Shown: positions 7,329 through 13,655 of the stretch, in pieces
How the letters are laid out: each line of letters opens with the position of its first letter
Numbering within the stretch: position 1 is the stretch's first letter
Source of the DNA: an uncultured Paracoccaceae bacterium
Lineage (GTDB): Bacteria; Pseudomonadota; Alphaproteobacteria; Rhodobacterales; Rhodobacteraceae
NCBI GenBank assembly: GCA_937132145.1
Contig: CAKZNY010000155.1
Coordinates: forward strand, 1-22,676
Direction: 5' to 3'
Length of the DNA stretch: 22,676 nucleotides
Notes under the pieces: model-generated
The model's database searches: none
What the model was told of the DNA's origin: nothing
What the model saw: the letters and a program-made list of their open reading frames with translations, nothing else
Position numbers and translations under genes: made by a program

Positions 7329-8803
7329 TTTTTATTCAACCCGCTTAGGTCAGTCGGTAAACCTTTAGGTGCGCCACCAAACCCCGGCTGCAACGCGTTC
7401 GCGCCCATGCCCGGCATTGCGCCGCCCATGCCAGCCTGTTGGTTGCCACCTTTACCCATAAGCGCGCCCAAGCCCTGACGCATCAGGCCTTTTTTGCCCA
7501 TTTTGCCCATCTTCTTCATCATGTCGCCCATCTGGCGCTGCATTTTCAGAAGTTTGTTAAGATCGGAGACCTGCATCCCTGCGCCCTTGGCAACCCGTTT
7601 CTTGCGGCTGGCCTGCATAAGGCCGGGGTTGGCGCGCTCGCGTTTGGTCATGGACTGGATCAGGGCGATCTGGCGCATTAGCACCTTGTCGTCGATCCCT
7701 GCTGCGTCCATCTGTTTTTGGGCTTTTGCCATGCCGGGCATCATCCCCATGATACCGGACATGCCACCCATCTGCTGCATCTGCTCCAGCTGCGTGCGAA
7801 GGTCGTTCATGTTGAACAGGCCCTTCATCATGCGCTTCATCATGCGCTCGGCTTGTGCGACCTCGATGGTTTCCTGGGCTTTTTCAACCAGTGATACGAT
7901 GTCGCCCATGCCAAGGATGCGGCCGGCAATGCGTTCGGGGTGGAATTCCTCAAGCGCGTCCATCTTCTCGCCAACGCCGATGAATTTGATCGGTTTGCCG
8001 GTGACCGCGCGCATAGAGAGGGCCGCACCACCACGCCCGTCGCCATCCATCCGCGTCAGCACAACACCGGTGATGCCGATTTGGGCATCGAACTGCTCGG
8101 CCACGTTGACGGCGTCTTGGCCGGTCAGCCCGTCAACCACCAACAAAGTTTCGCGCGGCGAGGTGATATCACGCACCGCCTCGATTTCGGCCATCAGTTC
8201 TTCGTTAATATGGAGGCGCCCAGCCGTGTCGAGGATGTAAACATCATATCCGCCCAGCAACGCCTGTTGCTTGGCACGCTTGGCGATCTGCGCGGGTTTT
8301 TGACCTTCAACGATTGGCAGGGTGTCCACGCCGATCTGTTTGCCCAACACTTCAAGCTGGTACATCGCAGCCGGACGGTAGATGTCGAGGCTGGCCATCA
8401 GCACGCGCTTATTCTCTTTTTCCGTCAGGCGTTTCGCCAGCTTCGCGGTCGTCGTCGTCTTACCGGAGCCTTGCAGGCCAACCATCAGGATCGGCGCAGG
8501 CGGGTTGTCGATTTTCAGGGCACCGGCGGATGCATCATCGCCAGAAAGCATCGCCACCATTTCGTCGTTAACAATTTTAACAACCTGCTGGCCCGGCGTG
8601 ATGGATTTGGTTACCGCTTGGCCGGTCGCCTTTTCCTGCACAGCCTTAACAAAATCACGTGCAACAGGCAGGGAAACGTCAGCCTCAAGCAAAGCCACAC
8701 GGACTTCGCGAAGCGCTGTGGTAACGTCTGCATCCGACAGCGCACCTTGCTTGGTTAGCTTGTCAAAGACACCGCCGAGGCGGTCGGATAGATTCTCAAA
8801 CAT
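7325..8803 (-). CDS. ffh: Signal recognition particle GTPase Ffh (SRP54)
   Basis: The 492-aa protein has the N domain (MFENLSDRLGGVFDKL, TTALREVRVALLEADVSL), the G domain with G1 GLQGSGKTTTTAKLA, DTAGRL, TRMDGD and the GVGEKMDALEEFHPERIAGRILGMGD segment, and a methionine-rich M domain. The M domain has PGLMQASRKKRVAKGAG, which contacts SRP RNA. The C-terminal tail is Gly/Met-rich and ends LSGLNKK. Ffh binds signal sequences and targets nascent inner-membrane proteins to FtsY. The ATG at 8801-8803 has GGAGGG upstream; an alternative start at 8824 lacks support. It is the first gene of the ffh-NIPSNAP-chorismate mutase-rpsP unit. Confidence 0.96.
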   Translation of the reverse strand: MFENLSDRLGGVFDKLTKQGALSDADVTTALREVRVALLEADVSLPVARDFVKAVQEKATGQAVTKSITPGQQVVKIVNDEMVAMLSGDDASAGALKIDNPPAPILMVGLQGSGKTTTTAKLAKRLTEKENKRVLMASLDIYRPAAMYQLEVLGKQIGVDTLPIVEGQKPAQIAKRAKQQALLGGYDVYILDTAGRLHINEELMAEIEAVRDITSPRETLLVVDGLTGQDAVNVAEQFDAQIGITGVVLTRMDGDGRGGAALSMRAVTGKPIKFIGVGEKMDALEEFHPERIAGRILGMGDIVSLVEKAQETIEVAQAERMMKRMMKGLFNMNDLRTQLEQMQQMGGMSGIMGMMPGMAKAQKQMDAAGIDDKVLMRQIALIQSMTKRERANPGLMQASRKKRVAKGAGMQVSDLNKLLKMQRQMGDMMKKMGKMGKKGLMRQGLGALMGKGGNQQAGMGGAMPGMGANALQPGFGGAPKGLPTDLSGLNKK

Positions 8804-8841
8804 CTCGCAGCCCTCCATGGGCATATAACAAACGACAAACG

Positions 8842-8915
8842 CACCAGTGGGCGTAACACGCTGACTGGTGGCGATCCTGACACAAGCTCAGGACCGGAAG
8901 TTTTAAACCTTCCGG
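8842..8915 (-). promoter_or_regulatory. Structured 5' leader of ffh with three consecutive hairpins
   Basis: Three back-to-back inverted repeats lie between a candidate promoter and the ffh start. They are CCGGAAG/CTTCCGG (8894-8915, 8-nt loop), TCCTGA/TCAGGA (8875-8893, 7-nt loop) and CACCAGT/ACTGGTG (8842-8870, 15-nt loop). They are adjacent or nearly so and end about 38 nt before the ATG. The leader carries no SRP RNA signature. It could control ffh translation or stability; this is inference. Confidence 0.55.
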
Positions 8916-8927
8916 GAGTTGGTGCGG

Positions 8928-8956
8928 TGAATAAGGGATATGCAGGCGAAGGTCAA
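8928..8956 (-). promoter_or_regulatory. Candidate promoter for ffh
   Basis: On the minus strand TTGACC (8951-8956) and TATTCA (8928-8933) are separated by 17 nt, placing a start site near 8921, just upstream of the hairpin leader. The -35 is good and the -10 is weak. Confidence 0.4.
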
Positions 8957-9002
8957 GTGAGTCGAACTTGGCATTCCTGCACAATATGTTTATGTGCAGC
9001 CC

Positions 9003-9927
9003 ATGACAAAAACAACCGTAGCCGCCCTATACCATTTCACCCGTTTCGCGGACCCTGCCGCCCTGCGTGGCCCTTTGCACGACCTTTGTAACGCACAAGG
9101 GGTTAAAGGATCGTTGCTGATTGCGGCCGAGGGGATTAATGGCACGATTGCCGGAACACGGGGCGGGATCAACACTGTGCTGGCCTATCTGCGGGCGTTG
9201 CCGGGGTGCGCGGACCTTGAACATAAAGAAAGCCTTGCCTCCGAAATGCCGTTCCTGCGCATGAAGGTGAAACTGAAAAAAGAGATCGTGACTATGGGCC
9301 AGCCACACGTTGATCCAACGTTGAACGTTGGCAATTACGTGATGCCAGAGGATTGGAACGCGCTGATCTCGCAAGACGATGTGGTGCTGATTGATACGCG
9401 CAACGATTACGAGTTTTCTATCGGGAGCTTTGAAGGCGATTGACCCTGAAACCGCCAGCTTCCGCGATTTTCCCGCTTGGTGGGAGGCTAACAAAGACCG
9501 CTTCCACAACAAACGTGTCGCGATGTTTTGCACGGGTGGGATACGGTGCGAGAAATCCACCAACTATCTGCTGGGCGAGGGCGTGCAGAATGTGTTTCAC
9601 CTTAAAGGCGGCATCCTGAAATATCTGGAAGAAATCCCGCAGGAGCAATCGATGTGGGAAGGCGAGTGCTTCGTTTTCGATAGCCGCGTTTCTGTTGGTC
9701 ACGGTCTTGCGGAGGGATCCTATCATTTGTGTTACGCTTGTCGCCGCCCAATCTCGGATGCGGATATGCAGCGGCCAGAGTTCGAGAAGGGTGTTAGTTG
9801 CCACCAATGCCTCGACGAGCACTCGGATGAACGCCGAGGGCGGTTTCGCGAGCGGCAAAAACAGGTGATGCTGGCCGAAAAACGTGGTGGCAAACATATT
9901 GGCGAACGTAAAGATGTGCGCGCCTAG
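9003..9927 (+). pseudogene. trhO: Frameshifted trhO (rhodanese-type tRNA U34 hydroxylase)
   Basis: Two overlapping frames together encode one TrhO/YceA-type protein. The first frame (9003-9443) gives the N-terminal domain ([47 protein letters not shown]) and the start of the rhodanese domain ([19 protein letters not shown]). It then stops at TGA 9441-9443. The next frame continues without loss ([16 protein letters not shown]) with the active-site [10 protein letters not shown] and Cys-rich C-terminus ([12 protein letters not shown]). Restoring two bases after GGCG near 9437 would give FEGAIDPE. TrhO hydroxylates U34 of certain tRNAs using O2. The start is taken as ATG 9003; an in-frame GTG at 8994 is possible. 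The break separates the catalytic cysteine from the N-terminus, so the gene is probably inactive unless the shift is a sequencing error or is recoded. Confidence 0.85.
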
Positions 9928-9996
9928 AAGTATTTCGGGTTAACAATTCCGTACCTTCCGGTTATCAATCAAAAAACCGTTCCACCGGAGAAACGC

Positions 9997-11121
9997 ATGG
10001 CGCATGGCCCCGTCCACACATTCAGAACCCTCGTCAACAGTGGCGGGTTGAACGATGACGCGGCCCAGCGGTTCGCGGTTGAAAAGCTGCAACTGCTGCA
10101 CACTCGGCTGGATGGATATAATGCGGCCAAACCTACGCTTGCCGGATTTGGGCTGTTTGGTTGGGGGCGCGAGAAGATCACGCAGGCCAAAATCAAAGGC
10201 CTCTATCTTTACGGTGGAGTCGGCCGTGGAAAATCCATGCTGATGGATATGTTTTTCTACACGGTTAACGTCGAGAAAAAACGCCGTGTGCATTTTCACG
10301 AATTCATGCAGGAAGTGCATGACGGGATTTTCGAGGCACGTAAAAACCGCAACAAAGACCCGATAGAACCGGTTGCCAAGGCCATCGCGGCCAAAGCGCA
10401 CCTGTTGTGTTTCGATGAAATGCAGATCGCGGATATTACCGATGCCATGATCGTTGGGCGGCTGTTCGAAAAGCTGTTCGCACGCGGAGTGGTGATCGTT
10501 GCGACCTCTAACCGACACCCTGACGAGCTTTATAAAGACGGGTTGAACCGCCATTTGTTTGTGCCGTTTATCGAGAAAATCAAAGAGCATCTGGAAGTCT
10601 ATCATCTGGCGAGCGAGATGGACCATCGCCTTGGTGGGCAGAAAAACCCCGAATTGTATTTCACGCCACTGGACGACGTTTCACGGCGCGAAATGGATGC
10701 CGCCTGGGATGTTCTGACGAACGGAAAGGGGGCTCCGAAGACATTAATTGTAAAAGGGCGGGGCGTGGTTATTCCGTCGTTTTACAAAGGCGCGGGGCGG
10801 TTTACCTTTGCGCAACTTTGCGAAACGCCTTTGGGGGCGGTGGATTATCTGGCGCTTGCAGCGGTGGTTGATGTGCTGTTGCTGGATGATATTCCCAAAA
10901 TGTCCAAGGAAAAGGGCAATGAGGCAAAACGGTTCATCCTGTTGATCGATACGTTGTACGAGGCAAAAGTGCGCCTGATTTGTTCGGCTGCCGATGTGCC
11001 GGATCGGCTGTATCAACAGGGGCGCGGGGCGTGGCAGTTCAAACGCACGACCTCGCGATTGGAGGAGATGCAAAGGGCCGAGTGGGGGATGGTGGGTGAA
11101 TCACCCACCCTACGGGCGTAA
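9997..11121 (+). CDS. zapE: Cell division ATPase ZapE (AFG1 family)
   Basis: This 374-aa AAA-type P-loop ATPase has Walker A GGVGRGKS at residues 73-80, the HFHEFMQEVH segment, Walker B LLCFDE at 136-141, VIVATSNRHPDELY and RFTFAQLCETPLGAVDYLALA, all typical of the ZapE/AFG1-like family. In E. coli ZapE associates with the Z-ring and modulates FtsZ under stress; mitochondrial homologues act in protein quality control. The ATG has CGGAG upstream. The last residues (MVGESPTLRA) are encoded by a dispersed palindromic repeat (11091-11117), so the native C-terminus was probably altered by its insertion. It converges on rnr. Confidence 0.93.
   Translation: MAHGPVHTFRTLVNSGGLNDDAAQRFAVEKLQLLHTRLDGYNAAKPTLAGFGLFGWGREKITQAKIKGLYLYGGVGRGKSMLMDMFFYTVNVEKKRRVHFHEFMQEVHDGIFEARKNRNKDPIEPVAKAIAAKAHLLCFDEMQIADITDAMIVGRLFEKLFARGVVIVATSNRHPDELYKDGLNRHLFVPFIEKIKEHLEVYHLASEMDHRLGGQKNPELYFTPLDDVSRREMDAAWDVLTNGKGAPKTLIVKGRGVVIPSFYKGAGRFTFAQLCETPLGAVDYLALAAVVDVLLLDDIPKMSKEKGNEAKRFILLIDTLYEAKVRLICSAADVPDRLYQQGRGAWQFKRTTSRLEEMQRAEWGMVGESPTLRA
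11091..11117. repeat. Dispersed palindromic repeat copy inside the 3' end of zapE
   Basis: GGTGGGTGA and TCACCCACC are perfect 9-bp arms around one A (11091-11109), followed by CTACGGGC. The arrangement matches the copies at 16408-16432, 22563-22589 and 22608-22635. The element encodes the last zapE codons and also the terminal codons of the remnant on the other strand. Confidence 0.75.
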
Positions 11122-11352
11122 TCGGTTTAGCAGATTGAGGGTTGCGTAGCCGTCTGCCGGAAGGCCTTCGGAAACTTGAAACGCTTGTATCGCCTAGATG
11201 GCTTTGGGGCCGATCACACCGACATCAAAGCCGCGCTTTTGCGACATCGCCTGTATTTCGCGTTGGTTTGCGCGGGTCATTGGCGTATCGTCGCGCGGCC
11301 AGCTTGCCGTGAATGTTGTGCCGGAAATTTTGACGGCAAGGGCTTTGGCGCG
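11110..11352 (-). pseudogene. Remnant of a lytic murein transglycosylase C-terminus (peptidoglycan-binding domain)
   Basis: On the minus strand, one frame beginning just after the rnr stop reads ALAVKISG, SWPRDDTPMTRANQREIQ, KRGFDVGVIGPKAI, then a TAG at 11194-11196, then AIQAFQVSEGLPADGYATLNLL. SWPRDD, GFD-x-G-x-IGP and AIQAFQ-x-x-GLPADGY resemble the PG_binding_1 domain at the end of MltB-like lytic murein transglycosylases. The catalytic part is absent, the frame has an internal stop and there is no start codon or ribosome site, so this is a decayed fragment. It fills the 234-bp gap between zapE and rnr, and its end overlaps the repeat at 11091-11117. Confidence 0.65.
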
Positions 11353-11355
11353 AAA

Positions 11356-13605
11356 CTACTTCTTGCGTTTCGCGCGTTTGGCATCCTTGCTGCGGCGGAC
11401 CTTCGCGCGTTTGTGTTTGCGGTTCGGACCACCACGGGATCGCCCACCGGACACAGGTTTCATGGCTTTACCATCCAGCGTCAGCAGCTCGAATAACAGG
11501 CCGCCGGTGACGGGAACGGCCTCGGTCAGGCGCACAGTTGCCTTCATCCCCAGTCCGATTACCATGCGGGATTTCTCGCCCGTCAGGGTCCGCGCGTCGG
11601 CATCGTGGTGGAAATACTCGTTCCCCAGATGCGAGATGGGGATGATGCCGTCGGCACCCGTCTCGTTTAGTTTGACGAACATGCCGAAGCGGGCGATGCC
11701 GGATACTTTGCCCTCGAATTCATTGCCGACGCGTTCGGCCAGAAAGGCGGCCAGATACCGGTCGGTGGTGTCGCGCTCGGCCAGCATCGAACGCCGTTCG
11801 GTTTTGCTGATGTGTTCGGCGGTTTCGTCCAAGCCGGCCTCTTCTTCAGGCGTTTGGCCATCGTCGCCCCAGCCGTGCGCCTTGATTAACGCGCGGTGCA
11901 CGATCAGGTCGGAATATCGCCGGATGGGCGAGGTGAAGTGGGCGTAGCGTTGCAAGGCCAGCCCGAAGTGCCCGTAGTTTGACGGCGAATAAAACGCCTG
12001 TGTCATGGAGCGCAGGACGGACATGGAGATGACCTCGGAATGTTCGGTTCCCGCGGCGGCATCGAGCAGTTTGTTCAACTGCGCGGTTTTCAGAACTTGC
12101 CCCTTGGCCAGCGTCAGGCCAACGGATTCAACCGTCTCGCGCAGGGCTTCCAGCTTTTCGGGGTTGGGTTCTTCGTGGACACGGTAAAGCAGATGGATCC
12201 GCTTGGCTTCCAGCGTTTCGGCGGCGCAGACATTGGCGAGGACCATGAATTCCTCGACCAGTTTATGCGCATCGAAACGATCCCGAAACGTCACCGAGAG
12301 CACCTCGCCATCATCGGCAAGGATTATCTTTCGCTCAGGTAAATCGAGGTGCAAGGGCTGCCGTTTGCGCGTTTCCTTGCGTACGGAAAAATATGCGTCC
12401 CAAAGGGGTTTGATGCCGTGTTCCATCAGGGGTGCCGCTTCGCTGTCAGGGTTTCCGTCCGCTGCCGCCTGTGCTTGTTCGTAGGATAGTGAGGCGGGGG
12501 ATTGCATTAGGCCGCGGGTGAATCGGTGGTCGATTTTGCGCCCCGCAGCATTCAGGCGGATTTCGAGCGCAATACAGGGCCGATCCACACCTTCGTGCAG
12601 CGAACACAGATCACCGGACAGGCTGTCGGGCAGCATTGGCACCACGCGGTCGGGGAAATACGACGAGTTCCCGCGATTGCGGGCCTCGCGATCCAGCGCT
12701 GAATTCGGGCGCACATAATAGGCCACATCGGCGATGGCGACCCAAACGATGTGGCCGCCCTCGTTTTTAGGGTCAGGATCGGGCAGGGCGCAGATGGCGT
12801 CGTCGTGGTCGCGGGCATCCGAGGGGTCGATGGTGAAAAGCGGCAGGTGGCGCAGATCTTCGCGTTTGCCCAGTTTGACGGGCTTGGCTTTGAGCGCCTC
12901 TTCCTCGGCTTTATCGGGGAAGGTGACGGGGATGCCGTGTTCGTGGATGGCGATCAGGCTGACGGATTTCGGGGCCGATGCATCGCCAAGGCGCGCGGTG
13001 ATTTTGGCCTTTGGCAGGCCCATGCGGGCTTTGCCGATTTGCGTGGCCTCGACCAGCTCCCCCTCGCGGGCTCCGTTGCGGTCACCCGGCGCGATCTGCC
13101 ATTCTTTGCTGGATTTCTTGTCTACCGGAATGACGCGGCCACCGTAATCAGCCTGTTTGAATATCCCGAGGATTGTCGCTGCCGTGGCACCTATTTTACG
13201 GATCAAACGGCCCTCGTAGGGGACGTGTTCCTCGTCGGTTTTGCTGATGCGGCACAGTAGTTTGTCGCCGATGCCCAAGGCAGGATCGCCGGATTTGGTG
13301 ACGATCAGAACGGAGGGCGCGTGGCTCTCGCCCTTCCAGTTGGCGGGTTCGGCAAACAGGTCGCCGTCGTCGTCAATCGCGGTGACTTGCAACAGCTCGA
13401 CGTTCTGGAGCGTGTCATTATCGCGGTAGGTATTGCGGGTTTTGCTAAGGTGCCCCTCGGCGCGCAGTTCCTTAAGGATCTGCTTCAGCTCGATGCGGGC
13501 ATTCCCCGTGATTCCGAACGCCTTGGCTATATCGCGCTTGGACGTTGTGGTCGGGTTATCCTTGATCCATTCGAGGATCGCGTCTTTTGATGGAAAATTT
13601 TTCAT
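11356..13605 (-). CDS. rnr: Ribonuclease R (RNB-family 3'-5' exoribonuclease)
   Basis: The 749-aa processive exoribonuclease degrades structured RNA. Visible parts are an N-terminal winged-helix region (ILEWIKDNPTTTSKRDIAKAFG), cold-shock-like OB domains, and the RNB domain with catalytic aspartates in TIDPSDARDHDD (D260 onward). RFTRGLMQSPASLSYEQAQ, FTSPIRRYSDLIVHRAL, a C-terminal S1 domain (FEGKVSGIARFGMFVKL) and a very basic tail (RKHKRAKVRRSKDAKRAKRKK without the last residue) follow. The ATG at 13603-13605 follows GAGGG by 4 nt; a GTG at 13620 is an alternative. The start codon and ribosome site lie in a 10-bp inverted repeat (13603-13640). It is 50 nt downstream of topA. Confidence 0.95.
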   Translation of the reverse strand: MKNFPSKDAILEWIKDNPTTTSKRDIAKAFGITGNARIELKQILKELRAEGHLSKTRNTYRDNDTLQNVELLQVTAIDDDGDLFAEPANWKGESHAPSVLIVTKSGDPALGIGDKLLCRISKTDEEHVPYEGRLIRKIGATAATILGIFKQADYGGRVIPVDKKSSKEWQIAPGDRNGAREGELVEATQIGKARMGLPKAKITARLGDASAPKSVSLIAIHEHGIPVTFPDKAEEEALKAKPVKLGKREDLRHLPLFTIDPSDARDHDDAICALPDPDPKNEGGHIVWVAIADVAYYVRPNSALDREARNRGNSSYFPDRVVPMLPDSLSGDLCSLHEGVDRPCIALEIRLNAAGRKIDHRFTRGLMQSPASLSYEQAQAAADGNPDSEAAPLMEHGIKPLWDAYFSVRKETRKRQPLHLDLPERKIILADDGEVLSVTFRDRFDAHKLVEEFMVLANVCAAETLEAKRIHLLYRVHEEPNPEKLEALRETVESVGLTLAKGQVLKTAQLNKLLDAAAGTEHSEVISMSVLRSMTQAFYSPSNYGHFGLALQRYAHFTSPIRRYSDLIVHRALIKAHGWGDDGQTPEEEAGLDETAEHISKTERRSMLAERDTTDRYLAAFLAERVGNEFEGKVSGIARFGMFVKLNETGADGIIPISHLGNEYFHHDADARTLTGEKSRMVIGLGMKATVRLTEAVPVTGGLLFELLTLDGKAMKPVSGGRSRGGPNRKHKRAKVRRSKDAKRAKRKK

Positions 13606-13640
13606 GACGCCCTCTAACACGGGTTTCGCGGGGCGTCATG
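13603..13640 (-). promoter_or_regulatory. Hairpin that sequesters the rnr start codon and ribosome site
   Basis: GGGCGTCATG (minus strand, 13612-13603), which contains the GGG of the Shine-Dalgarno and the ATG, is perfectly complementary to CATGACGCCC (13640-13631) with an 18-nt loop. In mRNA this would hide the initiation region. On the plus strand the same stem is followed by TTTTATTATT, so it could equally terminate transcription antisense to rnr. Confidence 0.6.
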
Positions 13641-13655
13641 TTTTATTATTCGAGG

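Noticed and set aside
7494..8828. Several plus-strand frames opposite ffh (up to 272 codons)
   Set aside because: They mirror the highly conserved Ffh coding sequence and show no family motif.
8804..9002. Possible 4.5S/SRP RNA gene next to ffh
   Set aside because: The region has hairpins but no SRP Alu- or domain-IV-like conserved loop (GGAA tetraloop with AGCA-type symmetric loop), so it is described only as a structured leader.
9940..10626. 228-codon minus-strand frame over zapE
   Set aside because: Antisense shadow of a conserved AAA ATPase with His/Phe/Arg-rich composition and no motif.
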